Shown: positions 1-7,397, numbered from the stretch's first letter. The stretch is 64,000 nucleotides of DNA from Pedobacter sp. HDW13 (GCF_011303555.1 NZ_CP049868.1:3534001-3598000), one strand, 5' to 3'. A program made the numbers and translations. Notes: generated by a model not told the origin, from the sequence alone.

Positions 1-792
1 GATAAAGCTTTGAAATTTGATGTAGATAAGACTAAGGAAATGGGCTTTAACATGATTAGAAAGCACATTAAGGTAGAGCCTGCACGTTGGTATTATTACT
101 GCGATAAAGCCGGTATGCTGGTTTGGCAGGATATGCCAAGTGGCGATTTAGGCAACAGGTGGGAAAACCGCCCGGGGGTGTTAGATCATCAAACCGACCA
201 GAAAAGAAGTCCCGAATCAGAAGGTTACTACAAAAAAGAATGGAATGCAATTATGGAAAAACTGCATAATGTACCTTCAATTGTAGTGTGGACACCATTT
301 AACGAAGCCTGGGGACAATTTAAAACGGTAGAAATTGCCAAATGGACAAAAGAGAAAGATCCTTCGCGCCTGGTAAATACGGCCAGCGGTGGTAACTTTT
401 TCCCGGTTGGCGATATCATTGATCTGCACAATTATCCACATCCAGCTATGCCTAGTCCCGATTATTTTGGAAAAGACTATGTACTGGTATTGGGCGAATT
501 TGGTGGTTTGGGCTTACCAATTGATGGCCATGTTTGGCAACAAAAAAATAATTGGGGTTACCAGAGCTTTAAAAACAAAACCGATCTGTTTAAAAAGTAT
601 TCAGAATTTGTAAACCGCCTTGGCGAACTTATCAAAGTGGGTTTATCGGCAGGGGTTTATACCCAAACAACTGATGTGGAGGTAGAAACCAATGGTCTTA
701 TGACCTACGACCGTAAAGTGGTGAAGTTTCCGGAAGCAGAAATAAAAGCGCTGCACGATAAGTTGTATCAGATTAAGGTGCCGGTAAAATAA
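1..792 (+). CDS. Glycoside hydrolase family 2 protein (beta-galactosidase-like), 3' part
   Basis: The reading frame is open to the left edge, so only the C-terminal ~263 residues are present. They form the second half of a GH2 TIM barrel: a segment resembling the GH2 'GFNMIRKHIKVEP' region, then 'YYYCDKAGMLVWQDMP', then 'VVWTPFNEAWGQ', whose NE pair matches the GH2 acid/base site, and 'VLGEFGGLGLP', where the Glu is the probable nucleophile. The family hydrolyses beta-linked galactose, mannose or glucuronate; the substrate cannot be told from this part. Export is likely for the family, but the N-terminus is not visible. A hairpin terminator follows. Confidence 0.85.
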   Translation, partial: DKALKFDVDKTKEMGFNMIRKHIKVEPARWYYYCDKAGMLVWQDMPSGDLGNRWENRPGVLDHQTDQKRSPESEGYYKKEWNAIMEKLHNVPSIVVWTPFNEAWGQFKTVEIAKWTKEKDPSRLVNTASGGNFFPVGDIIDLHNYPHPAMPSPDYFGKDYVLVLGEFGGLGLPIDGHVWQQKNNWGYQSFKNKTDLFKKYSEFVNRLGELIKVGLSAGVYTQTTDVEVETNGLMTYDRKVVKFPEAEIKALHDKLYQIKVPVK

Positions 793-826
793 CCTGCCTG
801 TTTTAGCATAGTTAACCAGTTTAATG

Positions 827-856
827 AGCCCGGTATTTTTATATCGGGCTTATTTT
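827..856 (+). terminator. Hairpin terminator after the GH2 gene
   Basis: The arms AGCCCGGTAT and ATATCGGGCT flank a T-rich loop and are followed by TATTTTGTTTT. It lies 35 bases after the GH2 stop codon. Confidence 0.7.
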
Positions 857-1099
857 GTTTTAAGGTTTTTTAATATAGCAGCAAGCTTTACAAATACCCT
901 TAAATGGGGATATGAGATTTAAAAAGACAGCAGTATTTTTGGTTGATTTAAAAAAATGTAAGCTGGCTTGTTAAAGGGCAATCGTACTTATACTCGCATC
1001 GGTAAGCTTTACCGCCGTGGTTAAGAAATGTTCGTTAACCAGGCCAACTTGTTTGTAAAAAATAACTGAATGAATTCCGCGATAAATCCCGCTCTTTTT

Positions 1100-2566
1100 A
1101 TGAAAAACCTAATTACTGCTTTCCTTTTTTTGATTGCTACTTCTTTTTTTGCCCAGGCGCAGCAGCTTACACCTTTTAACGAGAAAGGATTAATCGGCTT
1201 TAAAGATATCACCGGCCGCGTGGTGGTTGCACCTAAATACGATTACTCCTCCGACTTTAGCGAAGGCCTGGCTTTGGTTGAGCTGAATAATACTAACGGA
1301 TATATTAACAATAAAGGCCAGGAAGTGATTAAGCTTAAATACTATGGAGGGTATAGTTTTCAAAATGGCCTGGCAGTAGTATATAATTACCGCCTTAAAT
1401 ATGGAATTATCGACACAAAGGGAAACGAAATTGTTCCATTAAAATACGATCGGATAGGGGGAATTTCTGATGGGGTAAGGGTTTTTGAGCTGAATAAGAA
1501 GTTTGGGCTAATGGATAAAAACGGAAAAGAACTGTTTATAACCCCATACGATCGGATTTCTGGATTTGCAAATGGACTTGCGCTGATAACCCAGGATAAA
1601 AAAATGGGTTATATGGATAAATTTGGCAAGATCGTTATTCCGGCTGTTTACGATGATGCTACATTTTTCCTTGGCGCTAATGCCTTTGTAGAGAAGGAAA
1701 GTAAAATTTATATGATTGATACTAAGGGTAATATCATTAAAGCCTTACCATACGATAAACTGGGGTTCATCGGAGAGAAAGCTGTAAATGTTAAATTAAA
1801 CGGGAAAACAGGAAGATTGAACGCATCGGGGAAAGAAATTATTCCACCGGTGTACGATGGGATTGGAAGGTTTAATGCTAATGGACAAGCCACCTTTACT
1901 GCCAATAAAAAAAAGGGGCTTATTGATCTCAACGGAAGAATATTAATTCCTGCAGCGTATGACGAACTTTCTTCTTTCGGCCGGGCAAGATATCAGGCTG
2001 CCCAGGATGGGAAAGAGATGATCCTGGATACACTTGGCAACCAGGTTTCTCCAAACAAATACGAAAAAATAGGTTATGATAGCGAGGGGCTCTCCTTAAT
2101 GGTAACCAATGGTAAATATGGTTTTTTGGATAGAGAAGGAAAGGAAGCAATAGCGCCCAAATATCAATTCGTAGGCGATTTTTATTACGGAATGGCCAGG
2201 GTTAAATTAAATAATTTATGGGGTTTTATCGATAAAAACGAAAGAGTAGTCATTCCTATCCAATATACCTTTGTTACAGGAATGATTTTGTATCATGCGA
2301 AAATAAGGGTTGGTGAAAAGTGGGGGATGATAAACGATAAAGGTAAAGTGGTTATTGAACCAGTTTATAGTGATCTCGGTATTTTTACAGAAGGAAGGGT
2401 AAAGGTTAAAATAGACGGAAAGTGGGGCTTTTTGGATGAAGAAGGAAAGTTAGTGGTTCAAAACCTATACGCTGAAGTAGAAGATTTTGACGAGGGAAGA
2501 GCCATTGTAACACTCGGTGATAAAAAAATTAAAATTGATAAAAACGGGAAACAAGTAGAAAACTAA
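1100..2566 (+). CDS. Secreted WG-repeat protein
   Basis: This 488-residue protein has a signal peptide (MKNLITAFLFLIATSFFAQA) followed by about ten WG-type repeats of roughly 45 residues, of the form 'KYGIIDTKGNEIVPLKYDRIGGISDG'. WG repeats (KWG Leptospira family) occur in many secreted or outer-membrane-associated bacterial proteins and mostly lack a defined function. An ATG 30 bases upstream is in frame, but the start at 1100 gives a clean signal peptide and is preferred. The gene stands alone between the GH2 gene and the accessory island. Confidence 0.85.
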   Translation: MKNLITAFLFLIATSFFAQAQQLTPFNEKGLIGFKDITGRVVVAPKYDYSSDFSEGLALVELNNTNGYINNKGQEVIKLKYYGGYSFQNGLAVVYNYRLKYGIIDTKGNEIVPLKYDRIGGISDGVRVFELNKKFGLMDKNGKELFITPYDRISGFANGLALITQDKKMGYMDKFGKIVIPAVYDDATFFLGANAFVEKESKIYMIDTKGNIIKALPYDKLGFIGEKAVNVKLNGKTGRLNASGKEIIPPVYDGIGRFNANGQATFTANKKKGLIDLNGRILIPAAYDELSSFGRARYQAAQDGKEMILDTLGNQVSPNKYEKIGYDSEGLSLMVTNGKYGFLDREGKEAIAPKYQFVGDFYYGMARVKLNNLWGFIDKNERVVIPIQYTFVTGMILYHAKIRVGEKWGMINDKGKVVIEPVYSDLGIFTEGRVKVKIDGKWGFLDEEGKLVVQNLYAEVEDFDEGRAIVTLGDKKIKIDKNGKQVEN

Positions 2567-2710
2567 GCCAATTACATTTAAGCCAAAAACCATGAATAGA
2601 TGCCTTAAATATTCGATTAATTTAGGCGACAATATAGCAAATTACCCTTAGCTATATAATCTGTGTTTATTCGGTTTATTTAATGATTTTTTAGTAATCC
2701 GCCTTTTGCT

Positions 2711-2718
2711 TATATTTG
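2711..2718 (+). promoter_or_regulatory. Probable promoter -7 box (TATATTTG)
   Basis: TATATTTG fits the Bacteroidota -7 consensus TAnnTTTG exactly, and a TTTT tract sits 20 bases upstream at the -33 position. The predicted start is near 2724, giving the short ORF at 2768 a leader of about 45 bases. Confidence 0.4.
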
Positions 2719-2767
2719 AACTTCAGCCTTTAGCAGAGGCTTAATCGAAGCAGTACGCAAAAACCCA

Positions 2768-2875
2768 ATGATCAACTTCATTGCAAATATCTTAACAAAA
2801 TTCATTAAGCGGATTACTAGAAAAATCAAATTCAAGCTTTCTTTTAAACTTGAATTGCAAATCGGAAGCAAATAA
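2768..2875 (+). CDS. Short basic amphipathic ORF (35 aa)
   Basis: This ATG-started ORF encodes a 35-residue peptide beginning MINFIANILTKFIKRITRKI: alternating hydrophobic and Lys/Arg residues in an amphipathic helix pattern, strongly cationic. A good TAnnTTTG box lies 50 bases upstream. No family is recognised. It is the first of four ORFs of 34-37 codons in this island. It could be a membrane-active peptide (type I toxin-like), part of a small RNA, or chance. An 82-codon ORF on the other strand across the same bases looks less protein-like. Confidence 0.35.
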   Translation: MINFIANILTKFIKRITRKIKFKLSFKLELQIGSK

Positions 2876-2943
2876 GCTCCCTTTTGTTTAAATAAGAGGG
2901 CCTCTGGAAAGGCACTCTTAAAATCGACTAATTTTAAATCAAC

Positions 2944-3057
2944 GTGAATTATTTTCATGAAGTACTTTTTGTCCTAGAGAAACTTTCAATCATCGCTACT
3001 CCAATTGTTTTAGCTTGGATAGCAAAACATTCAACGAAGTGTAAAACTTCAAATTAA
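2944..3057 (+). CDS. Short hydrophobic ORF (37 aa, GTG start), Fst/Ldr-like
   Basis: Read from GTG, this frame gives a 37-residue peptide with a single hydrophobic segment (LSIIATPIVLAWIA) and a basic tail (KHSTKCKTSN). That architecture, including an IIAxPIxxA-type core, resembles the Fst/Ldr class of type I toxin peptides, although this is resemblance only. An intrinsic terminator begins 6 bases after the stop. No ATG is available in frame, so the start is uncertain. It has the same layout as the ORFs at 5241 and 5788. Confidence 0.4.
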   Translation: MNYFHEVLFVLEKLSIIATPIVLAWIAKHSTKCKTSN

Positions 3058-3062
3058 TCGAT

Positions 3063-3089
3063 AAAGGGCTCTCGCAGCCCTTTTTTTTA
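3063..3089 (+). terminator. Intrinsic terminator
   Basis: AAAGGGCT-CTCGC-AGCCCTTT followed by a run of Ts, directly behind the short ORF ending at 3057. Confidence 0.8.
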
Positions 3090-3123
3090 TAAAGATCTAT
3101 GCTTTATCTCTAACTACAATAAA

Positions 3124-3345
3124 CTAAAACAAATCCTTAGGACTAATATTCAAAGCTTTTGCAATCAATAAGATGGTTGTGAGTTTTGGATTTATCTTAC
3201 CTGTTTCAATCCTATAAATCTGAGATAATTCTATTTCAGCCAAATTGGCAAGTGCTTCCATTGTAAGCTTTTTCTCTTTCCTTAGTTTCCTTAGGTTTTC
3301 TCCAAAAGCTTTTAATTGTACCGATTCATCTGACTGCAAAAACAT
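3124..3345 (-). CDS. XRE-family HTH transcriptional regulator
   Basis: This 73-residue protein consists almost entirely of a helix-turn-helix of the Cro/C1 type: FGENLRKLRKEKKLTMEALANLAEIELSQIYRIETGK, residues about 14-50. The start MFLQSDESVQ at 3345 is chosen because the upstream in-frame extension (41 residues) runs through the divergent promoter region and the palindrome at 3378. It is divergent from a small secreted protein at 3437 and probably represses it and possibly itself. Size and layout resemble phage or mobile-element repressors. Confidence 0.85.
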   Translation of the reverse strand: MFLQSDESVQLKAFGENLRKLRKEKKLTMEALANLAEIELSQIYRIETGKINPKLTTILLIAKALNISPKDLF

Positions 3346-3377
3346 TGTCAAATGTGCTACTGAAGTGTAATTATTTT

Positions 3378-3395
3378 TTAGGCATGAATGCCTAA
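3378..3395. promoter_or_regulatory. Perfect palindromic operator in a divergent promoter region
   Basis: TTAGGCATGAATGCCTAA has 8-bp arms around a 2-bp spacer. It overlaps a TAATTTTG box (3393-3400) that fits the -7 consensus for the rightward gene, and it lies between the XRE gene and that gene. This is the expected arrangement for an XRE repressor operator. Confidence 0.6.
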
Positions 3396-3436
3396 TTTTG
3401 GAATTATTATTTAGTTTTATCGAAAAACTTAATAAT

Positions 3437-3871
3437 ATGAAAAAACTCTTTATTACAACTTTTCTCATCCTATGTTCTTTATTGTTATTTTCTCAAACAC
3501 GTCTTCTCGAAGTAAATGAAGCCCTTGCAAAAATCGGTTTGACTAAAACCAAGATGACCTCGTATTTAAAAGAACGAGGATATACTTTTTCTAATGCCTA
3601 CGACGGGTGTTATTCGTACACTAAATATACTAATGTTGGTGAGCATACTTTATCGGTATGCTATAAGGCGTCTAAAGTTAATTCAATTGGGTGGAACGAA
3701 TTATTTTCCTATATCAATGTTGCTACGAACGAGATAGGTGATTTAGGTTTTAAACGTAAAGATAGAGGCACTAGAATGTGGGCTTATTATTCAGATAAAT
3801 ATTCTATCACAATTATTCCCAGACCTCAAACTGAGGATATTTTCATCGCTATCGGTTACAAGAATAAGTAA
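3437..3871 (+). CDS. Small secreted hypothetical protein
   Basis: This 144-residue protein has a signal peptide (MKKLFITTFLILCSLLLFSQ) and no domain I recognise. The mature part is rich in Tyr, Lys and Thr and contains two Cys ('YDGCYSY' and 'LSVCYK') that could form a disulfide after export. The ATG at 3437 is preferred over an in-frame ATG 39 bases upstream because it starts the signal peptide and lies downstream of the probable -7 box at 3393. It is divergent from the XRE regulator, which is the likely controller, and is followed by a hairpin terminator. Confidence 0.65.
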   Translation: MKKLFITTFLILCSLLLFSQTRLLEVNEALAKIGLTKTKMTSYLKERGYTFSNAYDGCYSYTKYTNVGEHTLSVCYKASKVNSIGWNELFSYINVATNEIGDLGFKRKDRGTRMWAYYSDKYSITIIPRPQTEDIFIAIGYKNK

Positions 3872-3876
3872 ACAGA

Positions 3877-3907
3877 AAGAGAGGGCACATTACAACCCTC
3901 TCTTCTT
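3877..3907 (+). terminator. Hairpin terminator
   Basis: A 9-bp stem, AAGAGAGGG with CCCTCTCTT, followed by CTTTTT just after the stop of the secreted protein gene. Confidence 0.7.
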
Positions 3908-3978
3908 TTTGCTCACTACAGCAACTTATTTGAATTAAGTAATCTAAAGATCGCGTTATCAATTTAGTTGCTCAACTT

Positions 3979-4116
3979 TTATTTTTCTTTTTTAGGCTTA
4001 CCAGTTTCAACAATCTTATCTATAGCTTGTTCCATTGAAATACCATAGAATGGGTTTGTGATTTCTTCATCCTTTGCTGCCTTAGGCTTTACTTGTTTTG
4101 CTTTCGCTTTTTTCAT
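3979..4116 (-). CDS. Lys-rich 45-aa ORF translationally coupled to the transposase
   Basis: The ATG overlaps the transposase stop codon by one base (TAATG), a classic coupling arrangement. The peptide starts with a basic stretch (MKKAKAKQVKPKAAK), followed by an acidic and hydrophobic middle (DEEITNPFYGISMEQAIDKIVETG) and a Lys-rich end. No family is recognised. The overlap and the position inside the provisional IS ends suggest it is an accessory gene of the element, perhaps nucleic-acid binding from its charge; this is inference. Confidence 0.55.
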   Translation of the reverse strand: MKKAKAKQVKPKAAKDEEITNPFYGISMEQAIDKIVETGKPKKEK

Positions 4117-5045
4117 TATCGTTTTATTAGTTCGTGATATTTCAATCTGCAGTTAGCAAGATTTACTACCATCGCTACTCTATCACCCTCACCGCTTGTC
4201 CGAGTGTTAAACCGGAAAGAACATTCATCTAAATACTTTTGCAAGTGAAGCTTTGATGTTGAGTGATATATTCCAAAGATAGAACGTTTTAATTGACTCC
4301 AGAAACCTTCAATTGAATTTGTATGAACATTTCCAGATACATATTGCCCATTTCCGTGCTTAACATAGTTGTGAAAATAGTTAAGCTTAAGCTTTCTATA
4401 TACTCGCCATTCATCAGTCATTACATTTGAGTTAGGAATAACAGTATCAGCAATAATCGGATCAATCGTTGCACCGTTTGCATTGTTAACCATTACAACT
4501 TTAACCTTACCTCCGCGTTCCATGATGCCTAACACTGCCGCTTTATCCTTTGTACTTCTGCCTTGTGAGTTAGGAATTCTTTTCTTTACATGACGATTCG
4601 AATTCTTTCCTCCTACATAGCTTTCATCTATTTCAACTACTTTATCTCCACCACCAAGCATTTCAAAACTTCCATTACCCAAAGCTGTACGTAATCTTTG
4701 TAGCATGAACCATGCTGTTTTCTGCGTCACTTTTAAATCTCTTGCTAACTGGTGTGAAGATACCCCTTTCTTGTGCGAGGTTAGCAGATAAATAGCTATG
4801 AACCATTTTTTAAGTGGAACTTTTGAACCTTCGAAGATTGTTCCAACTTTAGCAGTGAATTGTTCGTCGCAATCTTTATCAGCACATTTATATTTACCGC
4901 TTTTTAATGCATAGGTTTTGATGTTGCCACAGTGAGGACATGCTCTGTTACCTTTCCATCTTAATTCTTCAAGGTGCTTTATAGCTGTTTCTTCGTCTTT
5001 TAAAAACTCTACTAATTCAAATAAATTGGTGTAGTGTTGAGTCAT
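4116..5045 (-). CDS. IS1595-family transposase
   Basis: This 309-residue transposase has an N-terminal zinc ribbon (CPHCGN, then CADKDCDEQF, residues about 31-55), then an HTH-like region ('GVSSHQLARDLKVTQKTAWFMLQRLR') and an ISXO2-like DDE catalytic domain. Candidate catalytic residues are the Asp in 'VVEIDESYVGGK', the Asp in 'VMTDEWRVY', and the N/E of 'HTNSIEGFWSQLKR'. The start MTQHYTNLFE is chosen over an in-frame ATG 45 bases upstream because family proteins begin just before the 'FxxExxxxxxLE' segment. The ORF is intact, so the element may be active. Confidence 0.9.
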   Translation of the reverse strand: MTQHYTNLFELVEFLKDEETAIKHLEELRWKGNRACPHCGNIKTYALKSGKYKCADKDCDEQFTAKVGTIFEGSKVPLKKWFIAIYLLTSHKKGVSSHQLARDLKVTQKTAWFMLQRLRTALGNGSFEMLGGGDKVVEIDESYVGGKNSNRHVKKRIPNSQGRSTKDKAAVLGIMERGGKVKVVMVNNANGATIDPIIADTVIPNSNVMTDEWRVYRKLKLNYFHNYVKHGNGQYVSGNVHTNSIEGFWSQLKRSIFGIYHSTSKLHLQKYLDECSFRFNTRTSGEGDRVAMVVNLANCRLKYHELIKR

Positions 5046-5240
5046 TTTCTTTTGGTATTTTCTCGATCTATTACAAAGACAAAGGTCCAACTAATAGATA
5101 TGGGGTCCACCATTTTTGTTAAAAAACTTGCAAGAAAGTGCTGTGCCTAACTGGAATCACGGTTTCTTAGTGTCCTTGCGATTTGTTATTTTTGTATTCG
5201 GACTTCCCCAAGTCTAGATCGAATAATTTTTGAAGTCTAA

Positions 5241-5345
5241 ATGATAGACCTTATTTCACAAACCGTAGAAGTTATCACTAATCTGTTAACTTCTATATCA
5301 GTAATCTATTTTATTTACACTACCGAACAAGGACGTAAGAAATGA
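5241..5345 (+). CDS. Short hydrophobic ORF (34 aa)
   Basis: This ATG-started ORF encodes MIDLISQTVEVITNLLTSIS followed by VIYFIYTTEQGRKK. It has an N-terminal amphipathic part, one hydrophobic segment (LLTSISVIYFIY) and a basic end, the layout also seen at 2944 and 5788. A hairpin (5366-5386) and a strong terminator (5435-5466) follow, so the transcript would be about 0.2 kb. No family is recognised; a membrane-active or toxin-like peptide is one possibility. Confidence 0.4.
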   Translation: MIDLISQTVEVITNLLTSISVIYFIYTTEQGRKK

Positions 5346-5365
5346 TTGCTTAACAAAGTGTTAAG

Positions 5366-5386
5366 GAGAGAGTTGCGAGCTCTCTC
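5366..5386 (+). other. Hairpin in the 3' region of the short ORF
   Basis: GAGAGAG and CTCTCTC form a 7-bp stem around a 7-base loop. No T run follows, so it is not a simple terminator. Confidence 0.35.
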
Positions 5387-5434
5387 AATCAATCGAGTAA
5401 TTTAAACCAACTTGAAAAGTTTAAACAATTGATG

Positions 5435-5466
5435 AAAAAAGAGCTGTTATAGCAGCTCTTTTTTCA
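5435..5466. terminator. Bidirectional intrinsic terminator
   Basis: A 12-bp stem, AAAAAAGAGCTG with CAGCTCTTTTTT, and a 6-base loop. It lies between the rightward short ORF (5241) and the leftward gene (5485) and can serve both. Confidence 0.8.
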
Positions 5467-5484
5467 TATAATGAAGGTCAGCTT

Positions 5485-5679
5485 TTAAGTATTCAAAAAC
5501 AACTGAATTCTACCACCTTTTTGTTGATTATAAGGAAGGTTATTTGCAATCCCAGAAATAGGTATGAGCTTTGTATCTGGCCATTTTTGTTCAAAATCAC
5601 TTATCAATTGATTTATTTGCATCTCTAGCCGCTCTTTTTCTTTTAGTGCTTTTGCTTTTGCATCATTTGTTTCGTACAT
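5485..5679 (-). CDS. Small hypothetical protein (64 aa)
   Basis: The N-terminal half is a charged helix with coiled-coil character (NDAKAKALKEKERLEMQINQ), followed by a compact tail (GGRIQLFLNT). No family is recognised. Composition is protein-like, an AT-rich leader precedes the ATG, and a bidirectional terminator follows the stop codon. Such small charged proteins are common in prophage and island regions, which fits the neighbourhood, but no role can be assigned. Confidence 0.5.
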   Translation of the reverse strand: MYETNDAKAKALKEKERLEMQINQLISDFEQKWPDTKLIPISGIANNLPYNQQKGGRIQLFLNT

Positions 5680-5722
5680 TATATTCTTTTTTAATGTAAA
5701 GTTCCCACTTAATTACAAAACA

Positions 5723-5750
5723 AAAAAGACAGGTCTAAACCTGTCTTTTT
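5723..5750. terminator. 12-bp perfect hairpin with T tract between divergent genes
   Basis: AAAAAGACAGGT-CTAA-ACCTGTCTTTTT. It looks like a bidirectional terminator but sits between the start of the leftward gene (5679) and the promoter of the rightward short ORF. Its T run overlaps the -33 TTTG of that promoter. Confidence 0.6.
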
Positions 5751-5779
5751 GTGCTTTCCAAAACCTTTACTTACATTAG
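5748..5779 (+). promoter_or_regulatory. Probable promoter (TTTG, 20 bases, TACATTAG)
   Basis: TTTG at 5748-5751 and TACATTAG at 5772-5779 (7 of 8 positions of TAnnTTTG, counting the two n) are 20 bases apart, the usual Bacteroidota spacing. The predicted start falls at about 5786, right before the ATG at 5788, implying a nearly leaderless message. Confidence 0.5.
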
Positions 5780-5787
5780 CGATTAAT

Positions 5788-5895
5788 ATGTATATCTCGC
5801 TCGAAGATGCAGCTGCTATAGCGAAAATTATAGCTTCTGCGGTAACGGTGTTCTGCGCCGTTTACCAAACGTTGAGGAAGCCTGCTAAATCTTAG
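5788..5895 (+). CDS. Short hydrophobic ORF (35 aa)
   Basis: The peptide begins MYISLEDAAAIAKIIASAVT and ends VFCAVYQTLRKPAKS: an acidic start, one hydrophobic segment (residues about 9-26) and a basic tail. A good promoter lies directly upstream and a hairpin terminator begins 45 bases after the stop, so this is a compact transcription unit of about 0.17 kb. It shares its layout, though not obvious sequence identity, with the ORFs at 2944 and 5241. The function is unknown; type I toxin-like or a small membrane regulator are candidates. Confidence 0.45.
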   Translation: MYISLEDAAAIAKIIASAVTVFCAVYQTLRKPAKS

Positions 5896-5940
5896 CCTTC
5901 CGTTAATTAACAAATCGAAAAGCTAAAGATCGTATTAAAG

Positions 5941-5963
5941 AGGGAGCTACTGGCTCCCTTTGT
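5941..5963 (+). terminator. Hairpin terminator
   Basis: AGGGAGC-TACTG-GCTCCCT followed by TTGTTATTT, behind the short ORF at 5788. Confidence 0.6.
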
Positions 5964-5982
5964 TATTTAAGTAAAGGGTAAT

Positions 5983-7290
5983 TTGCTATATTGTTGCCTT
6001 AATTTATTACCTCTGGTAATGTTACTATGCAGCAGTATAGCCTCATATTCCCAATCGCGCACGCAAATTGCCGCACAGTTAAGCAAGCTAATTAACAATT
6101 CCAGTTATTCAGACGAACTTCAGTATTACAATAATACTATCGATGCAAACTGCAATACCCTAACCCATAGTTTTGATACGTTTCAATCGGTAACTTTTAC
6201 GCGTACCGAAAAGTTTGCCCGGGTGAGCAGTACTTACCGAAATATTCCCTGGAAAAATCTGCAGAGCATTACACATGAGAAAATCAGTACTTCGGCGGTA
6301 TATCTGTTTTTTGCTGAGCCCATTGTGCAAAGCCGCAAGCTTACCTACGGAAACTATTTTAAAAACAAGTACACTGATGGTACTACCGAGCGTAGCGTAA
6401 GGAGTATTCAGCTGCATATCAAAAATACTGATCTGTTGGTATTTGAAACCCTTTGCTATAAATTAAAATTAGCAGATTCTGCACAAAATTTGCAGGCAGT
6501 AGCCCCGATAAAAACATTGCCACAGACACTGTTTAGCCAGAAAGTATTGCCCCCATCTAAAAATGAGGCACAGGGAATCATATTCGATTCTACAACTGGT
6601 TATAAATGTGGCCCACAGGAATGGCCTTCTTATTGGTGCAAATTTTTTAAACTTGGTGCAATAGACATTTCAAACATGGGATCGGATGAAATGAAGGCGA
6701 AATCGCTGGAAATGCAAGCCTATTGGAATAAATACTGCTATAGTTTTACCACAGGAGACTGGCGGGGAATTACTGGTGGAAGCATTACTACATTATTGGA
6801 TATTAATAACGATACCGGCAGCAGTGATGCTTTCGGGCTCATCGCTTACAGGGTAAAAGGCAATGTAAATTTTTTAAATCCTTTTAATGGCAAAAACTAT
6901 TTTGATAATTTATATGCCAGTTACGGTAAAAAAGAACATTATGTAGAGTATGAGAAAGAGGAAGTTCAGCGGGAGTGGGAATATTTGCAGAGCCGTGCAA
7001 AAAGGTGGGGTACCAAATCATCAGCTTACATGCTACAGCAATATAAATACAACGCCCAGGCGCATCAGGAACTGATTGAAGCCATTCTATGTAACACTCA
7101 AGGTGAAGGTGTTTTTGCGGGTTTAAAGAGCAATCCGGCACAGTACCTTTTACAAGTTTACAATGTAGGGATAAGAAATTTTGAAGAGGCTGTATTTTTA
7201 TTCGAGTCTAGTTTTAAAACCCAAATATCATCGGCAGATAAAACTGCATTCCGTCAAAACCTTAAATACCAGCAGGTACTTTGGGATTAA
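5983..7290 (+). CDS. Secreted hypothetical protein (435 aa)
   Basis: The start is uncertain: TTG at 5983 gives a full signal peptide (MLYCCLNLLPLVMLLCSSIA), while the first ATG at 6019 leaves only 12 residues of it. The mature protein has no domain I recognise. It has a charged N-terminal third and a C-terminal half rich in Tyr, Trp and Gln with several Cys ('YKCGPQEWPSYWCKFF', 'WNKYCYS'). It is probably exported to the periplasm or outer membrane. It is not clearly linked to its neighbours. Confidence 0.65.
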   Translation: MLYCCLNLLPLVMLLCSSIASYSQSRTQIAAQLSKLINNSSYSDELQYYNNTIDANCNTLTHSFDTFQSVTFTRTEKFARVSSTYRNIPWKNLQSITHEKISTSAVYLFFAEPIVQSRKLTYGNYFKNKYTDGTTERSVRSIQLHIKNTDLLVFETLCYKLKLADSAQNLQAVAPIKTLPQTLFSQKVLPPSKNEAQGIIFDSTTGYKCGPQEWPSYWCKFFKLGAIDISNMGSDEMKAKSLEMQAYWNKYCYSFTTGDWRGITGGSITTLLDINNDTGSSDAFGLIAYRVKGNVNFLNPFNGKNYFDNLYASYGKKEHYVEYEKEEVQREWEYLQSRAKRWGTKSSAYMLQQYKYNAQAHQELIEAILCNTQGEGVFAGLKSNPAQYLLQVYNVGIRNFEEAVFLFESSFKTQISSADKTAFRQNLKYQQVLWD

Positions 7291-7397
7291 GTTTTTCGGA
7301 TTATTGTGATAATGTCCAGTGTTTTTAAAACCGCTCTGTTAGGTGCTTTGGTGTGAACGCGAATAGTGAAAAAATCCCTATCTTCATGCTCAATCAT
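7287..7397 (-). CDS. Short hypothetical ORF or gene remnant (36 aa)
   Basis: From ATG at 7397 the frame reads MIEHEDRDFFTIRVHTKAPN and ends in TLDIITIIRKT, a protein-like composition. The frame extends a further 10 codons upstream without a start. Its stop codon overlaps that of the convergent gene (shared TTAA). It may be a genuine small protein or the tail of a decayed gene; no family is recognised. Confidence 0.25.
   Translation of the reverse strand: MIEHEDRDFFTIRVHTKAPNRAVLKTLDIITIIRKT

Larger units (their letters stand above)
3918..5144 (-). mobile_element. IS1595-family insertion sequence (ends tentative)
   Basis: The transposase and a coupled small ORF are flanked by imperfect inverted repeats: ACAGCAACTTATTTG at 3918 and, read from the right end, ACAGCACTTTCTTG at 5144. 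An 8-base target duplication is not convincing (5 of 8 positions match), so the borders are provisional. A length of about 1.2 kb fits the family. Confidence 0.5.

Noticed and set aside
2710..2958. 82-codon ORF on the minus strand
   Set aside because: It overlaps the plus-strand short ORF region and a good promoter in the opposite direction, and its composition (long Leu/Ile/Lys runs) looks like the complement of AT-rich DNA.
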